A DNA stretch of 64,000 nt from Sphagnum compactum (taxonomy: Eukaryota > Bryophyta > Sphagnopsida > Sphagnales). Shown here piece after piece: positions 35,508-47,100 of this stretch; position 1 is the stretch's first letter; each line of letters begins with the position of its first letter. The notes beneath the pieces were generated by a model, which saw only the letters and a list, made by a program, of their open reading frames with translations, was not told the origin of the DNA and made no database searches. The stretch spans positions 13,382,213 through 13,446,212 of the forward strand of contig OZ234493.1 of assembly GCA_965153455.1 (NCBI GenBank). The letters run 5' to 3'. Position numbers and translations under genes: made by a program.

Positions 35508-37730
35508 CTAGTCTACAAGCTGAAGCTCCTGGTACATGGGACCAGCAATGGCTTGCTGCATCACAAGCATAGGGTTGATCTCTCCATCGTTCTGCAAGAA
35601 AACCTTGAGCAAGTTTTTACTGAATCCAGACACCATAGCCACGCCCTTCTGGTTCTTCACAACAGGTGTACTCCTGGAGTCTCGCAAGTTCCAGAAAACA
35701 ATTTGGGGTGGATGATCTCCATAGCCAGCTTTCTTGAACTTGTTGCAGATGACCATGTAGTCTGTGGCTTCCCAATCGCTGCCAGCCTCTCCCTGGGTGG
35801 CTTGGTCAAATTCCATATCGCTGAAGACGAACAGACGCTTGATCATCTTCTCGGGAGGGAGAGAGTGCAGCACCGCCTTACTGAGGATGATGTCGAAGAC
35901 GGCTTGGAAATCGGTGTTCATACCCCAATCCATAGACTTTGTGAAGCGATGTCTCTCGGCGATCGTTTCTCCCTTCACCAAGTGCAGTTGCGGCTGCGAG
36001 CTGAAAGTCATGATGTGATTCTTCCATGGCTGCTCGCACAAATCGGATACCAACAAACCCAATGCAATGCAAACCTCCATCGGAACCCCAGCCATGCTCC
36101 CGGAGACGTCGCAAACTGCCATACAATTGCTCAATGAGCCTTGCTTCTTCATGTCCTCCACCAGCCGTTTCCACTGCAGCTCCGACACCTTCCCTGCTTC
36201 ACCTTGGTCCTCTTTCTCCACTGCCTCCTGCACGATCTGGTGCGGAAGCAAAGCCCCGGCCGCTAGCTTCGCTCTGCCTGCTGTGACATCCTCTAGGAAC
36301 TTCTTGAACCTCTCTGGGTCTTTCTTCTCGAAGATCTCTTTGTAGTTCTTCATGGCAACGGATGCTACTCTGTTGTAAGGAAGCTCTTCCCATCTCTTCG
36401 CGCTCATGTACACTTCAGGAAGCTCGAGACATCTTCGCAAAGGGACAAGCACCTCCTTCCGTAGCCTGTCGCGCACACGGTAGGCGTAGTGTGCATCCTC
36501 GAGATCTGCGTACTCTGGGAACGAGGATTTGAGGAATAGGCGACGGGCGATGCTCTCGCACATGAGTGTGCGCTTGTCGTAGGATTGATCCAACGAAGGC
36601 GCCCACTTCGCAGCGAGACTCAGATCGAATTGCCTCTTCTCCGCGAGCGCTAGCACATCTTTCGCCAGCTGGTCCGCGAAGATCTGTGCAGCTGCCGAGT
36701 GCAAGAGCTTGAATCTCGAGTCCTGGGAGTATTTCTCGACGGCTCGCTCCGCAAGCTCGGCTGTCACGATCCGCCGCTTCTTTCTAGCTTGCTCTTTCAT
36801 GGCCGCATCCTTGACCTGCTGGGCGGCAATTCTCTCGGCTTGCGGGAGAAGAGTTCCATCCGCCTTCGCAGCTCTAGCTGCAGCACCCTTCCTACTCTTA
36901 TACGCTTCCCTCGGAGCTCCTTTCCCACAAGTGAGTGCATAGGTTCTCATGATCTGCTTGTAAGCTCTGATGTTTCCCGCGGCCTTCTCCTTAGCTTTGA
37001 GCTTGAACTTCCCAAAGCGTACAACTTCATTATGCTCCTCTTTTTTAAGGAGCCGGAGCTGGGTTTCTTGGGGACCTTCGACAATCCTGAGCACCAGCTC
37101 CAGCAGATCCTTGTAGTATCCAAAAGCCGGGATGCAACCCAAGTTCGCAAGTAGAGTTGAGGGATGATGGTGGTATAGCCACAAAGCCGCCGTGTAGAAG
37201 CTCTCCTTGTCTGATTTCCCCGTCCCTCGTACCGCACGCAGCTGGAAGACGAGCTTCAGAGCCGTGCTAGCGTCCTCCTTCCATGCAAGCTCCAGAAGCT
37301 CCGTCACTCTCTGCGAGCTTGTACTTGGAACCACCTGGAAGAAGAAATCAAGGCATGCGTTTCCGGATTCTAGAAAAGTTGTCGACAGATTTTCCGTCAA
37401 TCCCAGTTTGGGTAGTTGTCCGGAATTATTTTCGCGCGTGCTCTCGCCCTTGAGCATCTCCAAAAATGGCTCATGGGGCAGTTCCTCATCATCATCATCA
37501 TCATCATCATCCTGTCTCACCTCGTTAGAGTTCAAGTTTTCTTTTTCATGAGATTCCTGATCCTTCTTCGGATTCTCCCGCACAGTTTCTGATTCAAGAG
37601 ACTTTTGTAGTGCGAGCGACTGCAACAGCTGCTGACGATCTAGCTCCCCATGCAGGTCAGCTGGTCCAGCGCCCACATGAACTGCAGCAACTGGAGGACC
37701 TACTAGTGGCAAAGCTTCAACTGTTGCCAT
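35508..37730 (-). CDS. DUF2828 / von Willebrand factor A-like protein, single exon, 740 aa
   Basis: This is a member of the plant DUF2828 (plus C-terminal DUF7788) family, whose biochemical role is unknown. The frame is uninterrupted over 740 codons. An N-terminal leader (MATVEALPLVGPPVAA) is followed by a low-complexity acidic run (Asp74-81, from a GAT repeat). The DUF2828 core starts at about residue 122 (GNACLDFFFQVVP) and includes LVFQLRAVRGTGKSDKESFY and CIPAFGYYKDLLEL. A basic Ala/Lys-rich segment (about 255-320) follows. The C-terminal half has a vWA-type MIDAS-like motif, DVSGSM at 541-546, then MTFSSQPQLH and LFVFSDMEFDQA. The start is the first ATG, at 37730, in a good context (ACCATGG). 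The open frame continues upstream but lacks another ATG. The coding DNA is much richer in GC and CpG than its surroundings, consistent with an expressed, unmethylated gene. It appears intact. Confidence 0.95.
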   Translation of the reverse strand: MATVEALPLVGPPVAAVHVGAGPADLHGELDRQQLLQSLALQKSLESETVRENPKKDQESHEKENLNSNEVRQDDDDDDDDEELPHEPFLEMLKGESTRENNSGQLPKLGLTENLSTTFLESGNACLDFFFQVVPSTSSQRVTELLELAWKEDASTALKLVFQLRAVRGTGKSDKESFYTAALWLYHHHPSTLLANLGCIPAFGYYKDLLELVLRIVEGPQETQLRLLKKEEHNEVVRFGKFKLKAKEKAAGNIRAYKQIMRTYALTCGKGAPREAYKSRKGAAARAAKADGTLLPQAERIAAQQVKDAAMKEQARKKRRIVTAELAERAVEKYSQDSRFKLLHSAAAQIFADQLAKDVLALAEKRQFDLSLAAKWAPSLDQSYDKRTLMCESIARRLFLKSSFPEYADLEDAHYAYRVRDRLRKEVLVPLRRCLELPEVYMSAKRWEELPYNRVASVAMKNYKEIFEKKDPERFKKFLEDVTAGRAKLAAGALLPHQIVQEAVEKEDQGEAGKVSELQWKRLVEDMKKQGSLSNCMAVCDVSGSMAGVPMEVCIALGLLVSDLCEQPWKNHIMTFSSQPQLHLVKGETIAERHRFTKSMDWGMNTDFQAVFDIILSKAVLHSLPPEKMIKRLFVFSDMEFDQATQGEAGSDWEATDYMVICNKFKKAGYGDHPPQIVFWNLRDSRSTPVVKNQKGVAMVSGFSKNLLKVFLQNDGEINPMLVMQQAIAGPMYQELQLVD

Positions 37731-38168
37731 GGTCGAAGAAGCTCTTGAGACAGAATGCAGAATCTCCGGAAATCCTGTCGCAACAAACAAAAATCCCTCT
37801 ACGTTTCCCTTTTCAATTCTCGACTACCTAGCTAGCTAATGGAAATCCTCTCACACAACAAAAATTCCCTAGGTTCCCCTTTTGAATTCTGTACTCCCTA
37901 GCAAATGGGGACCACTCCAGAATTGCCGGTAAAAGCTGAGACGCTGCAAAAACCAGCTGAAAAAACGACTATGGAGGAGGAGACAAACAAATTTACAAAT
38001 TACAAATGCGAGACGAATCTCCAAGCTTGAACGATGCAGGAAGTGCGCATATGCCGAAAAACTGGCCAACGGGGAAGAATCAGGAAAAAACACTCAAGAG
38101 GAAGAAGAGAGTGCGCGATGGAATTGAGAGAGACACCGCAGAGTGAGAAGCAGGGAAGAAGAACACGG

Positions 38169-38177
38169 CTATTTATG
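38169..38177 (-). promoter_or_regulatory. Possible TATA box of the DUF2828 gene
   Basis: CATAAATAG on the minus strand lies about 440 bases upstream of the ATG, implying a leader of around 400 bases. It is the best TATA-like match near the end of the GC-richer flank; the assignment is an inference. Confidence 0.35.
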
Positions 38178-38211
38178 AAATGAGCAAGCAGCACTGAAAC
38201 GCACGCGCAGT

Positions 38212-38290
38212 GTGAGTGAGTGAGTGAGTGAGAAGCAGTCAAGTCGGACAGTGTTGGCGTGAGGAGCAGTCAAGTCGGACGGTGTTGAGG
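38212..38290. repeat. GTGA microsatellite and a 27-31 bp duplication upstream of the DUF2828 gene
   Basis: Six GTGA units (about 38212-38233) are followed by two copies of AGCAGTCAAGTCGGAC.GTG at 38236 and 38262. They lie just upstream of the presumed promoter. Confidence 0.8.
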
Positions 38291-39110
38291 AGAAAGGAAA
38301 CTTGGGACGCTTTCCTTGGGACGCAAGAGTCGGTTTTGGGTTTCAGGAAAAAAAAAAGGTTCTAATATCAGTGTTTTGTTTTTGGGCGATTTTTTTTTCA
38401 GAAAAACAAAACCCAAACACGAAAACATTTGTGGTATAAATAAAAGAGATTTTCGCCAATTTTCAAATAAAAACAATTGAATTAGCCACATCTGGACCTA
38501 AGCACTTCCTAGGTAGCCAGCCACTTGTAATAGTAGCACTTTTGAAAAAAAATGTTAAAGCCCACTTTAGGATAATCGCCATTTAATGCTAATTAATGTT
38601 GGGGTTCCTCGCCAGTGTCTCTACTTAAGGAGTTTGAAAACAAAAGCCTGATAATTGTAATCTAAAGATATATATATATTTCTGATACTATGCATATTAT
38701 TAATTTATGGGGGTTTTATATTTATGATCTTGCAAGGAGCTTTGGCAGGTATTTGTGATATTATTCATATAAATCTGGAGCTTCAGGTATTTATCTAAGC
38801 TTGACATATCTATCTGTGAACCGATTTAGGTTGTTGCTTTGAGACACCTGCAGCATCCTCATCTCAATGCAAATTCTTTGCTATTTATGGTTCTTTTTTT
38901 TTTTGTTTGGAAACCATGTGAGGATTTGGAGGTTTTTTTTCCAAGAAAACCAAGATCGCAAAGGAGTGTCACCTGACGATGAGCTAATTTAGTGTCAAGA
39001 GCTAATTAAGTAGCCTATGTTTTCCTTTTGTTTCCATCTTGGAAAAAGCTCCACCTGTCCAAATTCTTTTAATAGGTGATCCCAACTTCTTGTTCCTTTT
39101 CATACTTACT
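38291..39110. other. Intergenic, nothing recognised
   Basis: AT-rich DNA with T and TA runs. A word like AAGCCCACTTTA at about 38569 recalls the terminus of the element at 24061-25129, but no full copy is present. Confidence 0.5.
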
Positions 39111-39113
39111 TAA

Positions 39114-39484
39114 GAACATCTCCAATGGTGCTCAATATGTGACCCTCTGAAAATATTTTTCACATCCAAGTTTATTTATGTATCATTTGCAACCCCACCC
39201 ATAGAGCTGAAACTTGGACAGCAAATAGGTGGGGGATTACTAATAGCAAACCACCTGGACCAATCATTATGATGGGCCAAGGAGCAACATTGAACAGTCG
39301 TTAGATCATATTTATTACACTCCTTTCTGTAGGTGCACAGCTACTGCGCCTTTCACCGGCCACCGCAACGTGCTGAATTATGCTGAGCCAAAACCATTTT
39401 CCCGAGCCAAACCGGCGAATGTTGGATTTTCTTCATCAACTTTTGCTGTGCAGGATCACATACTAAGCACCGGTGGAGATGCTC
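39114..39484. mobile_element. 371-bp Harbinger/Tourist-like MITE with TAA target duplication
   Basis: The left terminus GAACATCTCCAATGGTGCTCA (first 20 bases) pairs with the inverted right terminus GAGCATCTCCACCGGTGCTT. TAA borders both ends (39111-39113; 39485-39487). The 3-base TAA duplication and GAGCATCTCCA-like terminus are typical of PIF/Harbinger-derived MITEs of plants. No coding capacity is seen. Related copies lie at 43338-43660 (shared CACCTGGACCAA and AAC..CCACCCATA blocks) and 2355-2512. Confidence 0.85.
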
Positions 39485-39487
39485 TAA

Positions 39488-42071
39488 GGCTACCTGCTAC
39501 TCATATTATTGGCAATTTTGGTTGAAATGTTCAAAGGAACTTGGGTCTTGGGAGCAGTATTTTTCTTTTTCAGTGGTGAAATGTAGCCACCTTTCTTTCT
39601 CCCCATAAAATAACAACAGAAGCATCAATATAGTATAGTGTGACATGGTGTGATTCATATTATTAATTAGTTTGGAGGGTGTGGAACCTCAACATATTTT
39701 TCCTTGGGGTGATAGACCTCTCTGATTGGTTCATCACCCAAAAGAAAATCAACTCTTGACACATTGACACACTCCTAACTTAGAAATTGTCCACACGGCC
39801 TACAAATTGGCATGGATTTAAAATTGAAAAACTTTTTGTAAATCTCTGTGCAAAAGACAACTTCTATTTACACTATGCATGCAACTCTTTCATCTCTCCA
39901 TAGCACAAAGAAGAATTCACAATTGAACTCTATAAGCAAGTCCTATTCACACATGGGCCAGTGACACAAGCCACACTAGCTGAACTTGAAGTTGGGAATG
40001 TACAAAGTGAAACATGAACCAAACCAAACAAAACACCACTCTTCATTGAAGACCCTTCTGTTATTGTACTCATTCACTTACTAAAGTTGTTGAAGGGCGG
40101 AATTGTACCATGGAATGGTCAAGACCAGTGTTGTGTGGTTCTTCTTTTTTGAGAGAACCTTCAATCTGGGTTCTGATTCTTTAAACAAAATTCTAGAAGT
40201 TCTTCAAGTGCGTTTGAGTTTGGTTCTTTGGAGTTTAAAAACCTACAGTTTCCGATTTTGACACATTTTTTCAAATTCTCAAACCTTCAAGCTCCATTCA
40301 AAACCAGGTCTGGTTCCATGCAAACATTACACACTCCCCTATATTAGTTAAGGTATAAATAGAAAGTTTTATATCAAATTAAAATAAAGGTCTATATAAA
40401 TATGAAGTTCAACAACTAATAAAAATTAAATAATTAAATATGAAATTGAGCCTACTTGTCAACTTTTCTACTAAAAAAATCAACTTGCCTATTAAAAAAA
40501 TGTGCCCGTATTTTTTAGAGTGTTTTTCTCGGTTCCAGTTTCAGGTCTGAATTTAGCAAAATAAATAAATAAATAAATAAATTTCCAATGTTTGATTCCT
40601 GTGCCAGTTTCAACCAAAAAAAATTAAAATGTCCAAAAATATAATCTTCAAAAAGTCCTCTTAAAGAAACCAAAATCCTTCCAGATATTATAACTCTATA
40701 ATTAATCTCAAGTTTCAACACACAAGCCAAAATGTCAACTTTAAAAAATCCTCAATAATAAAAATAGACCTATTATTATCACCTAGGGGCCTATAAAAAT
40801 CCCTTAAGCTACTATACTCTATAATGAATCTAAACACAATATCCTTAAGGGCCTTGGTAGTAGGCAAGGCCAACAAAAGTGCACCTGGCACTTTGGAGGA
40901 AAGCTTTTGAGGAGCACTCATCTGACATACACTGCTGGTAATATCATTCCTTAAAAGCATCAGAAATCAATTTCCATTCCACTTCCTCACATTAAAAATT
41001 CACTACTCTGCTTATGAAACTCCTTGACTATACTCACTTTCTCATGTTTATGACATCCAGTTCTACAAAGATCTGTCAATTCTGAATAAACATCATCTTA
41101 AGTACTAAGAATATCTCTCAAGACTTCTACATAATATACACACAAAAACACTCCACAAAACTTTTTCACTTTGCATGTAATGGTTTTTTTTTTTTGGGTC
41201 AATTTTGGTGATGTAGCCAAAGTGGTGATGATACATAGGAAGATTTAGCCAAATTTGGCTACAAGCTAAATATGAAAGTAAAATTTTTACAGCATTTTTG
41301 GCTACCTACTTTAACCATGTGTAGAAATCTGGCAAAATTTCTTAAATTTTTTATCAAAATATGGCTATTGAAAATCTCAAAAAAAACACTTGATTTTAGC
41401 ACTTTTAATTTTTAATTTCGCTCCTTTGGCTCTGCATAGCCAACCGAAAAAAAAGGCTGCTCGAGAGCTCAAAGCAATATTAACAAAGAATCTTGGGTGG
41501 AAGTGGATTGAGGAAAACTAGATCAACATAGAAACTGGCCCTTAGCACACCAAACTACAATGTGCATTTTCTTGCATGGACTTATGAATTTTATGTACTA
41601 GGGTCACTAAAGACTTATAAGTAGGTGTTGCCAAGGGCTTTTGTGAGAAAATCTGACAAGCAAGTGCAAGAAAATTCCTTTAATGAAGTTCAAAAGAAAG
41701 ATGCAGAGTTTGCCAATTACGTACGAGATTATGTCTCTTTGATATCCAAGCTTTGCCTCATTTTGAAGGTGGATAACTGCTCATAGCTTACATGACAGCA
41801 ACAGATCAGCAAGGATGAAAATAAGAATTAGGGTCTAAGGTTTAAGTTTCACCCTGAAAAAACAGAGAATAGGAAGGTAAAACAAAACCCGAAATTGACA
41901 AGCTCTTTATACAAAACAATAGTCATATTCAAACTTCAAAGACCTTCAAACAACGACATATATGTTCTTGATTTGAGCCTTCAAACAGCAACATGTATGT
42001 TATTCACCACCTACTGTAACATCTGCAGTCAGTTCATTTGCCTGCAATGGGTGGAGGGCAAGGTGAAACAT
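39488..42071. other. Gene-free AT-rich region
   Basis: No gene is recognised. It includes the second copy of the AGCCAAAT repeat (41205-41340), AAAT tandem units at about 40560-40582 and a T run at 41186-41197. Confidence 0.55.
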
Positions 42072-42243
42072 TCACCATTCTACTGAGTTTCTGTCACAGG
42101 ACTGGCAAAACCAGGAGAATTCAGCCATGATGCTGGCTAGCTTAACGAAACCTAAAAGAAGAATGAGAAGACAGTAAAACCCGAGAGGGAGGAGGAATTT
42201 GACAAAAAACCTCGAATCCATGTATTTGGTTATGACTGCATAC

Positions 42244-42835
42244 CTGCTTACATGACATGTACAAAAAATGCAGCCCAACAAAGCTCCAATCTGGTCTTGT
42301 TTTGAGGTTAACAGCATGAATTGTGATCTCCATCCCTCCTGAAAGAAAAGAGGTTGCGAGACTGGTCATTCCAAACATACTGAGGAAAACAAAAATAGCC
42401 ACACTGAATCAACACACTGAATTGTGATCTCCATCCCTCCTGAAAGAAAAGAGGTTGCGAGACTGGTCATTCCAAACATACTGAGGAAAATAAAAATAGC
42501 CACACTGAATCAACACACTGAATTGTGATCTCCATCCCTCCTGAAAGAAAAGAGGTTGCGAGACCAGTCATTCCAAACATACTGAGGAAAACAAAAATAG
42601 CCACACTGAATCAATCCTTTGTTTCCAAAGCCTTTGGCTGCATGAGGAAAAAACTGGAGAGTGTTTTGTCTTTATTGATCTTGTCAGCAAGAATACGACA
42701 CATTTCTAGCCTCTTGTCAATTGTGTTTCTAAACAATTGCTTCTTCATTTCAATGTGCATTACCAATGTAACAAGAATTTCTAAGGTAGCTATTGCAGAA
42801 CCCCCAAGTATCAAGCACAAAGTGCTGACATCCAA
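42244..42835 (-). other. Unrecognised exon-like segments
   Basis: Two minus-strand segments look like exons. The upstream one (about 42611-42835) encodes a hydrophobic start then charged sequence (LILGGSAIATLEILVTLVMH, RNTIDKRLEMCRILADKINK). The downstream one (42244-42379) follows a good pyrimidine-rich acceptor (TTTTGTTTTCCTCAG) and ends at a CAG/GTATGC donor. It encodes MFGMTSLATSFLSGGMEITI and RPDWSFVGLHFLYMSCKQ. The first looks like a membrane protein. I do not know the family, no start or end was established, and the acceptor region is triplicated, so the gene may be broken. Confidence 0.35.
42318..42615. repeat. 101-bp tandem repeat, three copies
   Basis: Copies start at 42318, 42419 and 42520. 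Each carries TGATCTCCATCCCTCCTGAA, GGTTGCGAGAC.GTCATTCC and AAAATAGCCACACTGAATCA. They differ at only a few bases, so the duplication is recent. The minus strand of each unit includes a splice-acceptor-like tract and the first 60 or so bases of the presumed exon at 42244-42379. Confidence 0.95.
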
Positions 42836-43337
42836 GATAACTAAACCATATCAAATCTCCCACGTAAAAAAAATTTGATATTGATAAAACCCACAAAACC
42901 AGCAATTAGATCCTGCTGAAAATATGCTTTGAGTGGAAATGCACTGAACTGAGCTTGTTGGAGGGGGGTGGGGGGGATTGAGTGACCTTGAGCCATGGAT
43001 ATGTGTCTGTGTTGGACTCTTACGAACATCCCACTCTCCTAAGCTTGGCATTGGCGAGATGTTCACAGAGGTACAGGATTCAGGCAGTTTGTAGTAGGTG
43101 AGTGACAACTGCAACAGGGGAACAGAAAAGAAGAAGAAGGGAGAAGGTGCTACATACACAAGAGTGCAGACAATGATGGCAATAAGGGCAATTTGGATAG
43201 GTGCACAGTTGTGGAAGAGATCTTAAAAAAAAAGGCTGCTGCAACAGACCTAACCCTTCCTTTGTGTGGTTTCCTGAGACCATGGAAGTCAATTGCAGGA
43301 GTAATCCTTGGTACAAGTTGTGCTGATCCTGTGTTTA

Positions 43338-43660
43338 GAGCAGAGCTCCACCCATACTCGGCATTTGGCCCTGCAACTGTATTTCTCTCATCAAAGAGTA
43401 CTTATTTACAGATTCCAACCCCCACCCATAAACATGAACCTGGGACAGTAAAAGGTCAGAACCTACTAATAACAAATCACCTGGACCAAATCAATATATG
43501 TGACCAATCAAGAGCAGGTGTTAGACTGTGCTGGGGCATTTGCTAGCCTCAGCATATTGAACAGAAATGCTGAGTCACAGCCATTTTTCTGGGCCTGTCA
43601 GGCAAATTTTTTCTGATCTTCATCCAAAACATGTTGTGCAGTGTGTTGGTGGAGATGCTG
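43338..43660. mobile_element. Diverged copy of the TAA-target MITE
   Basis: It is similar to 39114-39484 across the interior (CCCACCCATAAACATGAAC..GGACAG, then ACTAATAACAAATCACCTGG) and at the right end (TTGGTGGAGATGCTG). The left end GAGCAGAGCTCCACCC is a decayed terminus preceded by TTA. The termini and target duplication are eroded. Confidence 0.65.
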
Positions 43661-44198
43661 TTGGAGAGCCCAGGATCTCCTCTTTGTTGTGTTTGTAGAG
43701 ATCATCATAGAGGCTGGCTATATACTTTGTTCTTCATCAGAAATGTGCAATGCAGAAGATTGGGCGATTGGTATGGGGGTGCATTTAGTTCAGTTAGAGA
43801 GTTTGTTTGTTTAGTTTTTTTCCCCCCCACACTTTCCTTTGCACTTGATTCACTCTGGTACATCTTTCAGATGCTATCCAAAGCTCAGTTGGATTCGCAG
43901 ACCACTGTTGCAGATCCAATCAGCTAGGTATTTTGATCTGATCTATTTTGATTGCACAAGGACTATTCTCAATCTGGAATAATGTGTCTACTTCCTTGCC
44001 CATGATTTGGTGCATGAATGCATGATCACCCAATTTGTCATCAAGATGAGTGCACTGTCTCTCAGTGTTTTGACAAGGAATTTTCTGTTTGGACGCAGAT
44101 AGAGGAGCATCAGAGAATGTCATCTTCTGCTTCATGAATCAACAAGATGAACATTCCAAACCTGCATGTCCACGAGTGAATGATAAGGGACAAAAAAA

Positions 44199-47100
44199 TT
44201 GGGTGTCTGTCAAGGTCACTCCCAGAAACACAAGTGCCATGCAGACATCTCCACCTTTGTCTGTGAGGCCATTGATAACAGCTTGGCCTGCACCCTCCAC
44301 ACCAGAGTCAGGAGGAACCAAGCTCATTCCCCTGTAAAAATCTTTCTCTCCTCCCTCTTCTGCCTATGCTGCATCCATTGCTCCAGCCTTGAATCCATTT
44401 GTTGCACCCACTGCCCCCCCCCCCCCAAAACTGCAGCAAACAAGGAAGGAGCCACTACTAGCTTGGATTCTGGCAATGATGGAAGGACACAAGTGGCCCA
44501 AGCACAAGCCCCTGACCATGATACTGCTGGTGATGCGGACAGCATTCAGGCTATTGAGCTGCCACCCTTGGCAGGACGACCTAGTGTCATGAATGTCATT
44601 GTAGTTGCAGCTGAATGTGCACCCTGGTCAAAAACTGGTACCATGAAAAACCTATGTTAGTATTCTGATTTCTGCCTTACACAGCTCCTCTGTATCTGTG
44701 TACATTTTTTGCACTATGTCAACTATAGGTTAGAAAGAAGCAATTTCCTCTGACAGTGTCACCGTGATGAGTGAAGGTAACTGATTGTTTCTGTTTACTT
44801 CTGCAGGAGGTCTTGGTGATGTTGTGGGATCTCTACCTAAAGCATTGTCATGCTGTAGTCACAATATCACAGTAACTGCTATCTTGTGCCGGCACCCTAG
44901 ACAGAAAGGTTTAGTACAGATTGAATGCCATGAATATATAGCAAAAAAGAACACTAGGAGTCAGAATTGTTCCAGTGAAGCTGAAAATCCCATTACTTGG
45001 TCCAGTAGAGATAACCAGAATTGTGTGCTACATATTGTCTGAAGAGTTGAGAGTACAGCCCATATCCTTTAAGCAAAATACACATATATGCTGAGCAATT
45101 TCTGGGACTTCATATTGAGTCAAATGATCCTGCAGTGCACTATCTGAACCCTAAAGAGGAATGGAAAGATTGTTGGAACAATTGTACTGCTTCATGAAAA
45201 TCTGGATATCTTCCTTGCAAGTTTCACTGTGTTCAGGGTTTTGTTTTGGGAGCAGGTGGTGGCTCCTCAGTACACCAGTTATGCTGATGCTTGGGAAACT
45301 GGCATTTGGAAGATCTACAATGTTTCAGGACAGGTATCAGAATCTCACCCATATCTGCATCTCATGGTCATGCAGATGCTTCTACTCCAATGTGCTTCTA
45401 AGTGAAGTACTGATATAGGGTCTCACTTTCTCAGGAGGGTTACAGCTCCACCATTGCTTCACATTTACTGGTCATCTCTGTGTGTAAGGTCTGCTTTCTC
45501 ATTGTATTACTTTGTTGGTTGGTCTTTCCACAATATCTAGTCATTGCCTCACACTCTGCCTCTCGTCTTCCTTTAGTTTTCTGTTCTCAAGTGGGTAGAA
45601 CTCTGATTAACTGTGGCTGTACATTGGTGGCAGGATATGGAGGTTGGCTACTTTCACACCTTCAAAGATGGGGTGGACTTTGTGTTTATTAATTCATCAA
45701 TCTTCCATGCTGTTGCTTCTAACATTTATGGTGGTTCTCACGAGGTACCCACTGAGCCCCTTCTATTGACCATGCTTTACATGAAATTGTGATCAGCACA
45801 AGTGCACTTCATGTAGTTAGTGGCAACTTGTTTTGCATACTGTCTATCTGGCAACAATCCTGGATTCCAGATAAAACTCTGTTGAGCTTTGTTGAATGCT
45901 ATAATGAAACAGAAGTTACTGACCATATACTACTACAAGGGATAATATTTTTCTCCTCAAGTGGGAAGGTCATGGTCAAGATGCATGGAGGAGGTGTTAA
46001 AACGTATGATATTGCTCTGCAAAGCTGCCATGGAGGTGAGACCACTCATCTGGCAACTGATACCTGGGTGCGGGTTTAGGGTTTAGTGGTTAGGGGTTAG
46101 TGCAACTCCTTGTGGCTGGACTTGAATGAAAACCTGGACCTTACTGATGCTGTGTTAACTACAGGTGCCTTGGCACGTACCATGCAGGGGTGTCTGTTAT
46201 GGAGATAGCAATTTGGTCTTCATAGCCAGTGATTGGCACATGGCCTTGCTACCAGTATATTTGCAGGTGTACTATCGAGACAATGGCTTGATGGAATTTT
46301 CTCATTCCATCCTTGTTATCCACAATATGGCTCCTCAGGTTTGCTCTTGTAAATCCCATCCTACCCATCAGGACTGAACTAGTGACAAATGTTGAACCCC
46401 TATTGAGTTCTTCACATGTCCAGTTCATCTACAGGGCTCTTGAAACATCAAAGCAGAAAGAATCACAGAACAGAACCAAACCACAGAGAGTTTGGATTTT
46501 GCTGGAGGAAGTGGATTGCATTGTTTGTTTCTTAGCATCACTATGAAGAAGTTGTGACCCAGAGAGAGCATATACAGTGATGCAGAAGTCAATCTACAAA
46601 TGTGTTGGTGACATGCATTTGGACCTGAACTTCTTGCCAAGAAAATGCATATGCTCTGGCTCATTACATAACCACATTTCGAGATAGAGATGGCATTTGC
46701 AGAGTCATAGACCAGTGTCGGATTATGCAAAACTTGGGTTACCAGGCCATTATGCAGATAAATTCCATTTATTTGATCCGGTTGGAGAACACATGAATAT
46801 CTTCATGGCAATTTTAATCACAACTATTGCATTGTGACTGTTAGCCATGGGTATGCCAGTGAATGTCAAACACGAGAGGGAGGGTGGGGATTGGATGCTG
46901 TTGTTCAGGATCACAACTGGAAGCTGAGGGGGGTTGTGAATGGAATTGATGACACTGAGTGGAATCCTGAGTTGGATCCTTGCCTTGAGAGTGATGGCTA
47001 CCACAACTTATTCTCTTGACACCTTACCTCGTGGCAAACCTGCAAGCAAGGCTGTGCTTCAGAGGGAGCTGGGGTTGCCTGTGTGCAATGAGGTGCCATT

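Noticed and set aside
35451-36137. 228-codon plus-strand frame over the DUF2828 gene
   Set aside because: It is an antisense shadow of a conserved minus-strand gene with high GC content.
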